A stretch of 22,379 bases of DNA, taken from positions 1 through 22,379 of the forward strand of contig JASJGK010000197.1 in the NCBI GenBank assembly GCA_033791585.1, given 5' to 3'. The stretch comes from JASJGK01 sp033791585 (GTDB taxonomy: Bacteria; SAR324; XYD2-FULL-50-16). The position numbers were made by a program, and so were the translations under genes. Below the pieces are notes generated by a model that was not told the DNA's origin, ran no database searches, and worked only from the letters and a program-made list of their open reading frames with translations. Each line of letters starts with the position of its first letter. Position 1 is the stretch's first letter. Positions 16,218 to 22,379 of this stretch are shown one piece after another.

Positions 16218-17083
16218 GCTTTTAGTTTGTTGTATACTTCTTGGTATTTCCCCAATGACTTATCTATGATGTCTTGTGGTAACGCTGGTCCAGGGTAGGT
16301 TTTATCCCAATCTAGAGTGAGTAAGTAGTCTCTGATAATTTGCTTGTCGTAGCTTTTTTGGTCTTCACCTACTCTGTAATCGTCAGCAGGCCAAAAGCGG
16401 CTAGAATCAGGTGTTAAGATCTCATCAATCAAAATCACTTTGCCATCTAACAGGCCAAATTCAAATTTAGTGTCAGCAATAATGATCCCACGAGTCAAAG
16501 CGTATTCGGCAGCTTTTGTGTAGAGATGTAGTGCAATTGATTTAACTTTATCCACTAAAGCAGGGTCAACAATTTTTTTAATTTCTTCTTCACTTACATT
16601 AATGTCGTGGCCTTCATGGGCCTTGGTTGAAGGTGTGAAAATTGGCTCTTCTAATTTTGCTGAATTTGTTAGTCCCTCTGGGAGCTTAATCCCGCAGACA
16701 GCACCTGTCTTTTGGTAATCTTTAAAACCTGAGCCAGATAAATAACCACGAACAATGGCTTCTAGCTGGATCATCTCGCATTTTTTAACCAATACAGAGC
16801 GCCCTTCCAAAATTTCAGCGTACTCTTTACAGGCCTCTGGGTAGTCGGCGACATTGGTTGCCAGGATATGATTTTCAACGTCTGAAAAGTGATCAAACCA
16901 AAAATTCGAAACCTGTGTCAATAGAGCGCCTTTGCCTGGAATCAAGCTTGGTAACACTACATCAAAAGCTGAGATTTGATCTGTAGCGACCATCAAAAGT
17001 TTATCGTCGAAGTCGTAGACCTCTCTTACCTTTCCTTTTAGAAAAAGGGGTAAGTTTGGGCAAAGAAGATTTTGCGGTTTCAT
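16214..17083 (-). CDS. purC: Phosphoribosylaminoimidazole-succinocarboxamide synthase (SAICAR synthetase)
   Basis: PurC ligates aspartate to carboxyaminoimidazole ribotide with ATP in purine synthesis. The 289-residue protein is of the longer type seen in yeast and some proteobacteria. Recognisable stretches are GKVREVYDFDDKLLMVATDQISAFD in two halves (17-29, 30-41), LEAIVRGYLSGSGFKDY (107-123) and the family block IFTPSTKAHEGHD (148-160). The C-terminal nucleotide site has DTKFEFGLLDG (204-214) and IDEILTPDSSRFWP (219-232). It is the first gene of purC-pyrE-ftsH-psd. Confidence 0.95.
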   Translation of the reverse strand: MKPQNLLCPNLPLFLKGKVREVYDFDDKLLMVATDQISAFDVVLPSLIPGKGALLTQVSNFWFDHFSDVENHILATNVADYPEACKEYAEILEGRSVLVKKCEMIQLEAIVRGYLSGSGFKDYQKTGAVCGIKLPEGLTNSAKLEEPIFTPSTKAHEGHDINVSEEEIKKIVDPALVDKVKSIALHLYTKAAEYALTRGIIIADTKFEFGLLDGKVILIDEILTPDSSRFWPADDYRVGEDQKSYDKQIIRDYLLTLDWDKTYPGPALPQDIIDKSLGKYQEVYNKLKA

Positions 17084-17223
17084 TGGCTAAAAAAATAAAA
17101 AATTGGTTTTAAAAATTGCTTTTGCAGGGCCTATAATTCTGTTCAATTTCTAGGTTAGAGCAAAGATTATAGTCTAACTTGCATTGAAAAAGCTTACAAG
17201 TGCTTTGGGGGAAAAGATAAAAT
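17084..17223 (-). promoter_or_regulatory. AT-rich gap upstream of purC; candidate -10 element
   Basis: This 140-bp gap holds no gene. On the minus strand a perfect TATAAT lies at 17171-17166, about 80 nt before purC, but I find no good -35 at 16-18 nt, so the promoter call is tentative. A weak inverted repeat followed on the minus strand by five Ts (about 17206-17185, stem AAAGC/GCTTT) could end transcription of the hydrolase gene upstream. Confidence 0.35.
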
Positions 17224-18063
17224 TTACTGGCGTGAAAGGGTGGAACTTAGCCAATTTATTATTTTGCTGGTCATTTCCAACTTATCAAAATCATTTAAAA
17301 TTTCGTGAAAACCACCATCAACGGTTTCAAAGTGGTTATTTGTTCCCATATTCTCACTAAATTGCTTAGAGGCTGAGTAGGAGGCTAATAAGTCTTTGCT
17401 GCCATGAAATTGAAAGCAGGGGATGGTAATCTGTTCGGCGGCGGCAACCGAATTTTGGCCATTGCTCATGCAGTCTAACCCTAATCTCGGGGACAGGCGA
17501 TCGTGGTTTAAGGGGTCGGCAAGGTAGGTTTTTATATTTTCAGGGTCTCGGCTTAAGCCTTCTACCACCAATTCATTGGGCAAGCCAATGGAAGGAAGAA
17601 GATGATATAAAATTTTACCTAAAAAAACTCTAATGGCCGCTGGTTTTTCAGCTGGGGCAAAGCCTGGGGAGCTTAGGATTAAAGCTTTGAAATTGTGAGT
17701 TTTTGGTCGCGCAAGTAAATAAGCTGACGAGATAGACCCACCCATACTGTGCCCAAATAAAACTTGGGGGCAACCTGGAAACTGCGCTTCTGCCACAGTT
17801 TTCAAACTTTCAATATCTTGGAAAAAGCGCTCGAAACTTGGGGAGTGGCCCTTGGTGCCAGACGATTGCCCATGGCCAGTGAGGTCAATAGCCACACAAG
17901 CATAACCAGCGCCGTTAAAATGGCCTGCAAGCCAGTGATACCTGCCGCTATGTTCCCCCATGCCATGTACTAAAAGCACCACAGCTTTGGGGCTATCCTT
18001 AGCCCAAACTCTAAAAAAACGAGACTCACCCTTAGAATCTTGAAAAAATTCGCTTTGGTGCAT
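17224..18063 (-). CDS. Alpha/beta hydrolase, monoacylglycerol lipase / lysophospholipase-like
   Basis: A 279-residue soluble alpha/beta hydrolase of the Hydrolase_4 (serine aminopeptidase S33) group. The oxyanion region is LLVHGMGEHSGRY (30-42), typical of monoacylglycerol lipases and PldB-type lysophospholipases, and is followed by DLTGHGQSSG (60-69). The nucleophile S106 sits in FGHSMGGS (103-110). The remaining triad members are probably D224 (HGSKD) and H253 (GGFHE). No signal peptide is seen. The enzyme likely hydrolyses a monoglyceride or lysophospholipid ester, but the true substrate cannot be read from sequence. It lies between purC and an unknown membrane-protein gene on the same strand, 110 bp from the latter, so co-transcription is possible but not clear. 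Confidence 0.85.
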   Translation of the reverse strand: MHQSEFFQDSKGESRFFRVWAKDSPKAVVLLVHGMGEHSGRYHWLAGHFNGAGYACVAIDLTGHGQSSGTKGHSPSFERFFQDIESLKTVAEAQFPGCPQVLFGHSMGGSISSAYLLARPKTHNFKALILSSPGFAPAEKPAAIRVFLGKILYHLLPSIGLPNELVVEGLSRDPENIKTYLADPLNHDRLSPRLGLDCMSNGQNSVAAAEQITIPCFQFHGSKDLLASYSASKQFSENMGTNNHFETVDGGFHEILNDFDKLEMTSKIINWLSSTLSRQ

Positions 18064-18173
18064 ATCTTGACTCGCTTATTTTAGGTTTGAAAAATCCAAT
18101 TGGTTCCCGTTTTTTTTTGCTAGAAATTTTTCTAATGTGTCGCCGCCCAACTGTATAAAGGCCTAGGGTCTAA

Positions 18174-18800
18174 TCAAGCAAGGCCTGCTGGTTCTGCGTT
18201 GGTAAGCCAAGAACTGATTTCTGAAAGTTCTGTCTCCATAGCCCAGTCATCAATTTTTTCTAACGGAACATCGACCTTAAAACTCTCACTCACCAAGACT
18301 AAAAAACGCTCAAAAAGAGGTTGAGTAATAAAAATCTGGTTTACTACCTCGTTAAATTGAGGGGTAGTATCGTCGCCAGGTAAAACAGGGTAAAATGTGG
18401 TGTCTGTTTTTAGGGCATCCTTGTTGGTGTTGGGGATGATTTCGCAAATAGCCAGCTGCAATCTGCTGTCTAAAAAGGCCACATCTTCAGCCTCCGATTT
18501 TTGTGTCTCTTTGTCAGAAGCTTTTTCTTCGGGACTTTGGTCACCTGCCTCCCTTTCGGCTTCATCAGCTTTAAAACTGGCAAGAATATCCCGGTTGATT
18601 TCTTCTAGGGTTTTTCTAGTGTGATCCTTTTCCAGTTGGTCGGCTGAATTAAAAAAGATATAGCTGACCCCAAAATAAACCCCTAAAAAAACCATAAATT
18701 TTAAGGCTCCTGTGAGTTGGAAAAAACTAACAATCATGCTAGCAACAAATAGAGCTACCACCATGCGGATTAGGCCTTTGGGGCTAAAATGGTCATTCAT
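18174..18800 (-). CDS. Unrecognised two-TM protein with acidic linker
   Basis: I do not recognise this 208-residue protein. Two adjacent hydrophobic segments (about residues 11-29 and 34-51) form a probable membrane hairpin. A highly charged Lys/Glu/Asp-rich stretch follows (about 55-105, likely coiled or disordered). A compact C-terminal region of about 100 residues comes next, containing FYPVLPGDDTTPQF and a predicted helical tail with many acidic residues. TAGGA lies upstream of the ATG at a normal distance, supporting the start. It is transcribed divergently from the receiver-GGDEF gene, sharing a 220-bp intergenic region. Coding is supported by the ribosome binding site, length and lack of a better frame; function is unknown. 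Confidence 0.7.
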   Translation of the reverse strand: MNDHFSPKGLIRMVVALFVASMIVSFFQLTGALKFMVFLGVYFGVSYIFFNSADQLEKDHTRKTLEEINRDILASFKADEAEREAGDQSPEEKASDKETQKSEAEDVAFLDSRLQLAICEIIPNTNKDALKTDTTFYPVLPGDDTTPQFNEVVNQIFITQPLFERFLVLVSESFKVDVPLEKIDDWAMETELSEISSWLTNAEPAGLA

Positions 18801-18947
18801 AAAATTCCTAAATAATCCGAATTGAGTGTATTGTTTTGATAATGTCTAAGTTTACCTTATGACTAATATACTTGGATTTAGAAAAATGGTCAAAAGATAG
18901 CTGTCTTTTATAAAAGCTAGAGAGGACTTTTCTCTTAGACAGGTCTA

Positions 18948-18979
18948 TTGCCAATAAATCAAAAATCCTTTAATATAAT
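18948..18979 (+). promoter_or_regulatory. Candidate promoter upstream of the receiver-GGDEF gene
   Basis: TTGCCA (18948-18953) resembles a -35 box. A perfect TATAAT lies at 18974-18979 (20-nt spacer) and an alternative TAATAT at 18971-18976 gives 17 nt. The region from 18801 to 19020 otherwise holds only AT-rich divergent upstream sequence. The spacing is imperfect, so this is a suggestion only. Confidence 0.35.
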
Positions 18980-18988
18980 ATAGGATAA

Positions 18989-18999
18989 GGCATTATGCC
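18989..18999. promoter_or_regulatory. 11-bp palindrome, possible operator
   Basis: GGCATTATGCC is a perfect inverted repeat with 5-bp arms around a central T. It begins 10 bp downstream of the candidate TATAAT, near the expected transcription start, a common operator position. It also overlaps the ribosome binding site and start codon of a short leader ORF. Short palindromes occur by chance, so confidence is low. Confidence 0.3.
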
Positions 19000-19021
19000 T
19001 GCATTGATAAACCAGTTGTAG
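18995..19021 (+). CDS. Short leader ORF coupled to the receiver-GGDEF gene
   Basis: ATG 18995 opens an eight-codon ORF (MPALINQL) whose TAG stop (19019-19021) shares its G with the GTG start of the downstream gene. It is preceded by AGGATAAGG (18982-18990), ending 4 nt before the ATG, a good Shine-Dalgarno. The GTG at 19021 has no ribosome binding site of its own, so this arrangement would fit translational coupling. The ORF is out of frame with the main gene. It is too short to prove as coding. Confidence 0.4.
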   Translation: MPALINQL

Positions 19022-20067
19022 TGTCAATAAATAATGACGTAAATTATGAAGCGAAGTTCCATAGGGTTTATTTGATAGAAAATATAGATAGTTCAGCTCG
19101 CCTGTTAGTGGTAGACGATCACCCCGAAAATTTGATCGTTTTAAAAGCTGTTTTTAAAAAACAGGGTTACCAAATCGAAACGGCCGAAGATGGACCAAGC
19201 GCTTTAAAAGCCTTAGATAAATTCAGCTATGACCTGATTTTATTAGATATCATGATGCCTGGAATGGATGGCTTTGAGGTCTGTAGGAGGATCAAAGCTG
19301 AGTCAAGTACCAAAAATACGCCCGTGATTTTTATCACTGCAAAAACAGATTTTGAGTCTGTTGTTCAGGGGTATGAAATTGGCGCTGTTGACTATGTTAC
19401 CAAGCCTTTTAATCCTGCAATTTTAAGGGCTAGAGTTAAAAACCAGTTAAAGATGTACCGAGTTGAGAGGGATCTACAAGAAACTGTGGAGCGTTTAGAG
19501 ACAGAAGTTGCTATTCGGGTGCTTATTGAACAGGAATTAAGAGAACGTGAACAAGAACTGGCTGACTTTGCTAGAGTGGATGGTTTAACTAGAATTGCCA
19601 ATAGATTGAAATTTGATGAGTACTTGCTATTTCAGTGGGATATCCAAAAACGTGCCCAAGAACCCCTGACCTTAATTATGTCAGATATCGATTTTTTTAA
19701 GCAGTTTAACGATGTCTATGGTCACCAAGCGGGCGATGAGTGTCTGGTTTTAGTGGCTCAGGCCTTGGCCAAAGCTTTGCACCGACCTGAGGATATTGCT
19801 TGCAGATATGGTGGGGAAGAGTTTAGTTTAATTTTACCCCATACCCCCATTGAGGGTGCTGTGCATATCGCTGATATAGTACAAAAGAATTTGGCGGAAA
19901 TGAAAATACACCATTGTAAATCCAAGGTGAATGAATTTGTTACCTTGAGTATGGGTGTAGCTACAATAATACCAACAAATGATTCTTCCATTGAAGCCTT
20001 GATTAAAGAAGCTGATGGAAATTTATATGCTGCAAAGCATAATGGACGAAACCGAGTTGTGAGTTAA
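19021..20067 (+). CDS. Response regulator with GGDEF domain (PleD/WspR-type diguanylate cyclase)
   Basis: This protein makes the second messenger c-di-GMP from two GTP when its receiver is phosphorylated. The N-terminal receiver has the acidic pair in LLVVDDHPENL (28-38), phosphoacceptor D76 in LLDIMMPGMDGFEV, and K128 in VTKPF. A coiled coil (about 145-182) leads into the cyclase domain: DGLTRIANR (187-195), SDIDFFKQFND (221-231) and the active site GGEEF (264-268). The inhibitory site RxxD is intact (R255-D258, nine residues before GGEEF), so product inhibition is expected. The start is uncertain: GTG 19021 fits coupling to a leader ORF, while in-frame TTG 19072 has a weak AGGG before it and would give the typical short lead into the receiver. 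fliG follows after 12 bp, suggesting a motility role. Confidence 0.9.
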   Translation: MSINNDVNYEAKFHRVYLIENIDSSARLLVVDDHPENLIVLKAVFKKQGYQIETAEDGPSALKALDKFSYDLILLDIMMPGMDGFEVCRRIKAESSTKNTPVIFITAKTDFESVVQGYEIGAVDYVTKPFNPAILRARVKNQLKMYRVERDLQETVERLETEVAIRVLIEQELREREQELADFARVDGLTRIANRLKFDEYLLFQWDIQKRAQEPLTLIMSDIDFFKQFNDVYGHQAGDECLVLVAQALAKALHRPEDIACRYGGEEFSLILPHTPIEGAVHIADIVQKNLAEMKIHHCKSKVNEFVTLSMGVATIIPTNDSSIEALIKEADGNLYAAKHNGRNRVVS

Positions 20068-20079
20068 CGTGAGGAAACA

Positions 20080-21093
20080 ATGGCAGTAGGAAAGCTAACA
20101 GGCCCCAAAAAGGCTGCGATTTTACTTCTTGCTCTAGGTGAGGAAGGAAGTGCCGAGGTAATTAAAAACCTAGAAGATCGCGAGATCCAACAGGTTGGTT
20201 ACTACATGGCTCGTTTCACCGACGTTTCGCCTGAAGAATTGGATGCTGTTTTAGAAGAGTTCTACCGTAAAGTAGCTATGCAAGATCAGGGTGTTGTGAT
20301 TAACGCCAGTGGTGACTTTGTTAAAAATGCTATTAGCAGGGCACTTGGTGACGACCGTGCAAAAGACTTGGTGGATAACCTTAAGGCCTCTACTGATGAA
20401 GGTAGTTTAGATTCGTTAAAATGGTTAGAACCTAAAGTGATTGCTGGTTTTATTTCTGGCGAGCACCCCCAAACTATTTCCCTAATTTTGGCTCACTTAG
20501 AAGACCCTGAACAAACAGCTTTGGTTTTAAAGGAATTGCCTGAAAACTTGCAAGCTGATGTGACTTACCGAATGGCTATTTTAGAAGCCATCCCCCCAGG
20601 TGTTGTTAAAGAAATTGAAGAAGTGCTAGCCCGTGAACTTAAGTCTTCTGGTGCTGCAACCACTGCGAAAGTAGGTGGTATTGAATCTGTGGCTGAAATG
20701 TTGAACACCATGGATAAGGCTACAGAATCTAGAATTTTGGCCACTATTGAAGAATCCAACCCCGACCTTGCAGAACAGATCAGGGAATTGATGTTTACTT
20801 TCGAGGACTTGGTACTTGTCGACCCCAACGGTATGCAGTTGCTTCTCAAGGAAATGCCCCAAAACGAACTAACTTTGGCCTTAAAAACTGCATCTGATGC
20901 CGTTAAAGAGCATATCTTTTCCAACATGTCTGAGCGAGCTGCTGATATGGTAAGAGACGATTTAGATGCCCTTGGCGCTGTGCGTGTAGCTGATGTAGAC
21001 GCAGCCCAACAGAAGATGGTGAAGGTTGCTCGTAAGCTAGAAGAAGAAGGCAAAATTATCATTTCTGGTGCTGGTGGCGGAGACGTTGTTTAA
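20080..21093 (+). CDS. fliG: Flagellar motor switch protein FliG
   Basis: FliG forms the rotor ring of the switch complex, linking the MS ring (FliF) to FliM and contacting stator MotA to produce torque. The 337-residue length is normal. The N-terminal FliF-binding domain begins LTGPKKAAILLLALGEE (6-22). The middle domain has the FliM-binding EHPQ motif (128-131, GEHPQTISLILAHL). The C-terminal torque domain contains MFTFEDLVLVDPNGMQLLLKEM in pieces (238-249, 250-259), then NMSERAADMVRDDLDALG (282-299) with the charged residues expected at the stator interface. GAGGA (20071-20075) is the ribosome binding site. Unusually, fliG is not within a fliEFGHIJ run here; its neighbours are a diguanylate cyclase and a methyltransferase-like gene. 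Confidence 0.96.
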   Translation: MAVGKLTGPKKAAILLLALGEEGSAEVIKNLEDREIQQVGYYMARFTDVSPEELDAVLEEFYRKVAMQDQGVVINASGDFVKNAISRALGDDRAKDLVDNLKASTDEGSLDSLKWLEPKVIAGFISGEHPQTISLILAHLEDPEQTALVLKELPENLQADVTYRMAILEAIPPGVVKEIEEVLARELKSSGAATTAKVGGIESVAEMLNTMDKATESRILATIEESNPDLAEQIRELMFTFEDLVLVDPNGMQLLLKEMPQNELTLALKTASDAVKEHIFSNMSERAADMVRDDLDALGAVRVADVDAAQQKMVKVARKLEEEGKIIISGAGGGDVV

Positions 21094-21129
21094 TCCTACC
21101 GAAGATCACATTTTAAAAAATAGAAATTA

Positions 21130-21930
21130 ATGGAACCAATATTATTAGGCGACGCTGCTTGGTCAGAAGACTGGGCAAATCGTTTGGGTAAAGCTGCATG
21201 TCAAATCCTTGTTGACGATGAAAATGCAGTGTTACACGGATACAGAGAAGTTTTAAAAGATGCCCCTGGCCTCGTTCGCACCCCGACCTATGCATGCAAT
21301 CGAGCATTCCTCGGTCAGTATGATATGGAAGAACGCATTGAAGCCGTAACAAACATTGCAGTGGATTCGGGCCGCCAAGCCCTAGATGCTCTAAAGCAAG
21401 ATACCTTGCTCTGTGGCGTTATTGGCCCTATGCCAGAAGGTTTTGATTTTGAAGTTGATGACCTCCCTCGCTATGCTGGTGATATCGCAGTTTACCTGAT
21501 CGATAAAGGTGTGGATTGCATCCAGATTGAAGGCTTTTCCTGGTATCCTGCCTTCCAAAAAACTGTGGAGACGGTTCGCAGAGTTAACTCTGCACCCATC
21601 CCCATGTCTGCCTTTTATAAGTGCGACCAAGATTTGGATGTGGAGACTTACGAGCAAACTTGGACGTTAGCCACAAATTTAAATCTTGATTTATTAGGTT
21701 TTGAATTGAGTTTGGAGCAGGCCTTAAAATTCCCTGATCGATTAGGCGCTGATTTGCCCATGGGATTTGCGATTAATTCACTTTCTGGCTTTGATGAGGC
21801 TAAACAAATCGCAGCGCTAACCGTCTTGATTGAATGTGATCCTTCTTTAATTCTTGGTGGGCAAGGCTTGAGTTCGGAAGATTGGAGGTCGACTAAGACC
21901 TTGATTGAGCAGATCCAAGCTAAGAGATAG
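21130..21930 (+). CDS. Homocysteine S-methyltransferase-like protein lacking the zinc cysteines
   Basis: A 266-residue protein with the outline of the homocysteine-binding barrel found in MetH, BHMT and MmuM. The N-terminal LLGDAAW (5-11) replaces the family DGAMGT. Then follow VLHGYREVLKDAPGLVRTPTY (35-54, split here at the A-P) with ACNRAFL (55-61), matching the family 'TNTF.ANR' block. Next come CGVIGPMPEGF (95-105) and IQIEGFSW (131-138), where the family has an 'ETF' strand end. The three zinc ligands of the family are absent: the NC motif reads AINSLSG (S217) and GGCCGT reads GGQGLSS (243-249). Homocysteine activation by zinc therefore looks impossible. The protein is also shorter than usual (about 300). 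It starts 36 bp after fliG without a clear ribosome binding site. Function is unknown; I infer a repurposed barrel. Confidence 0.72.
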   Translation: MEPILLGDAAWSEDWANRLGKAACQILVDDENAVLHGYREVLKDAPGLVRTPTYACNRAFLGQYDMEERIEAVTNIAVDSGRQALDALKQDTLLCGVIGPMPEGFDFEVDDLPRYAGDIAVYLIDKGVDCIQIEGFSWYPAFQKTVETVRRVNSAPIPMSAFYKCDQDLDVETYEQTWTLATNLNLDLLGFELSLEQALKFPDRLGADLPMGFAINSLSGFDEAKQIAALTVLIECDPSLILGGQGLSSEDWRSTKTLIEQIQAKR

Positions 21931-21959
21931 AACCTTCTCTTTTACTTTCCTTATGTGCT

Positions 21960-21977
21960 CCCTGATTTTTTTCAGGG
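21960..21977 (+). terminator. Possible terminator after the methyltransferase-like gene
   Basis: CCCTGA (21960-21965) and TCAGGG (21972-21977) form a 6-bp stem around a TTTTTT loop, 29 bp past the stop codon. The following sequence is pyrimidine-rich with T runs (to about 22001) but not a clean T tract, so efficiency is uncertain. Confidence 0.5.
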
Positions 21978-22012
21978 GTTCTACTTTCTTTTCTTTTTGT
22001 TGATTCGTCTTT

Positions 22013-22108
22013 AGCTGCGTAGCAGTCAGAAATGTTTTAGACTCCTTTAGCCGCTTGCGGTCTGAGATATTTTAGGCCAGCTGCTTGCGGTCGAAAATAT
22101 TGTAGACC
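22013..22108. repeat. Three tandem ~30-nt imperfect repeats with conserved hairpins
   Basis: Three head-to-tail units occur at 22013-22045, 22049-22078 and 22079-22108. Each begins AGCYGC and contains GCRGTC followed by an A/T-rich stretch ending TTxTAGRCY. Each unit can fold into a small hairpin (CTGC/GCAG, CCGC/GCGG, CTGC/GCGG) or an alternative second stem (AGTC/GACT, GGTC/GGCC, GGTC/GACC). The two stems share two bases. The differences between units keep the pairs. The array lies just downstream of the minus-strand small gene. Confidence 0.65.
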
Positions 22109-22288
22109 CTAGCTTTGTAACTCAGCAAGTAAAGCAATATTCGCCGCACCCATAGGTAGAAGCTGATTGGCTTTTCTACTTGTCCCTTCAGCAGACCTCA
22201 GCATTCTCTCAAAAGTTTTATTGTCCTTGTACCCATTCACTTGGGTTGCAGGTACTTTTTTTAATTTTATTTGTCCTAAAGCTTTCAT
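22109..22288 (-). CDS. Small 59-aa protein under a sigma-28 promoter
   Basis: An ATG at 22288-22286 opens a 59-codon frame to TAG (22111-22109). AAGGAG (22299-22294) lies 5 nt before the ATG, an ideal ribosome binding site. A near-consensus FliA (sigma-28) promoter lies just upstream at 22335-22309. The protein starts MKALGQIKLKKVPATQV, is basic in its first 24 residues and has a helical C-terminus ending AANIALLAELQS; there is no signal peptide or membrane segment. I do not recognise the family; it does not resemble FlgM, flagellin or CheY in the parts I can compare. The promoter suggests a late flagellar or chemotaxis gene. The stop codon abuts the third structured repeat. Confidence 0.65.
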   Translation of the reverse strand: MKALGQIKLKKVPATQVNGYKDNKTFERMLRSAEGTSRKANQLLPMGAANIALLAELQS

Positions 22289-22308
22289 AGTTTCTCCTTG
22301 GTTCCTCT

Positions 22309-22335
22309 TTATCGGAAAGGGAGGGGAAAACTTTA
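22309..22335 (-). promoter_or_regulatory. FliA (sigma-28) class promoter
   Basis: On the minus strand TAAAGTTT (22335-22328), an 11-nt spacer (22327-22317) and TCCGATAA (22316-22309) match the enteric sigma-28 consensus TAAAGTTT-N11-GCCGATAA at 15 of 16 positions with exact spacing. The expected transcript start is about 22302, giving a leader of about 14 nt that still contains the AAGGAG of the 59-aa gene. No other comparable match was seen in the window by eye. Confidence 0.8.
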
Positions 22336-22379
22336 ATTTGAAAGCTAAGGTTCTTATTTGTGTGAGGTTATTGTGGCAG

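Noticed and set aside
18950..18957. GCCAATAA as a sigma-28 -10 element upstream of the receiver-GGDEF gene
   Set aside because: One mismatch to GCCGATAA, but the expected -35 position (18931-18938) reads TCTCTTAG, unlike TAAAGTTT.
22013..22108. CRISPR array
   Set aside because: Only three imperfect, directly abutting ~30-nt units without unique spacers, and no cas genes.
22109..22288. Assignment of the 59-aa protein as FlgM (anti-sigma-28)
   Set aside because: FlgM is usually about 90-100 residues with a conserved C-terminal helical region; I see no match, so the gene is left unnamed.

Overview
The window comes from a Gram-negative, flagellated and chemotactic bacterium with an aerobic or at least quinol-oxidising respiratory chain. 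The evidence is an lpxK (lipid A), a full che gene set, a fliG, alternative complex III genes and phosphatidylserine decarboxylase. By eye the base composition is moderately AT-rich, and almost every base is coding with many 1-14 bp gene overlaps. The gene content resembles SAR324, Bdellovibrionota or other former deltaproteobacterial lineages, but I cannot fix the taxon from sequence alone.

Layout. (1) 1-2055 (+): the 3' end of an alternative complex III operon (actD tail, actE, actF), closed by a strong terminator at 2074-2103. (2) 2104-2238: a strikingly pyrimidine-rich gap. (3) 2239-12653 (+): ten tightly packed genes, mnmH, lpxK, a long serine acetyltransferase, then cheA, cheW, a membrane PAS histidine kinase, cheR, a single receiver protein, cheD and cheB, closed by a terminator at 12673-12704. 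(4) 12762-17083 (-): purC, pyrE, ftsH, psd (in transcription order), a housekeeping operon convergent with the che operon. (5) 17224-18800 (-): an alpha/beta hydrolase resembling monoacylglycerol lipase, and an unrecognised two-TM protein. (6) 19021-21930 (+): a PleD-like receiver-GGDEF protein, fliG, and a homocysteine-methyltransferase-like protein that has lost its zinc cysteines. (7) 21931-22379: a hairpin, three tandem structured repeats, and on the minus strand a 59-aa ORF with a strong ribosome binding site and a near-perfect FliA (sigma-28) promoter.

How the genes fit. The che genes encode the kinase (CheA), coupling protein (CheW) and the methylation/deamidation arm (CheR, CheB, CheD), but no chemoreceptor and no classical CheY. 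The CheB receiver has lost one metal-binding aspartate, and an extra membrane sensor kinase sits next to the lone receiver, so wiring may differ from the enteric model. The second motility patch (diguanylate cyclase with an intact inhibitory site, FliG, the sigma-28-driven small protein) ties c-di-GMP and flagellar function together.

The most unusual content is at the right end: the zinc-less methyltransferase-like protein beside fliG, the small protein under a flagellar late-gene promoter, and the three covarying ~30-nt repeats directly downstream of that small gene. Nothing here looks like a mobile element, CRISPR array, tRNA or rRNA.
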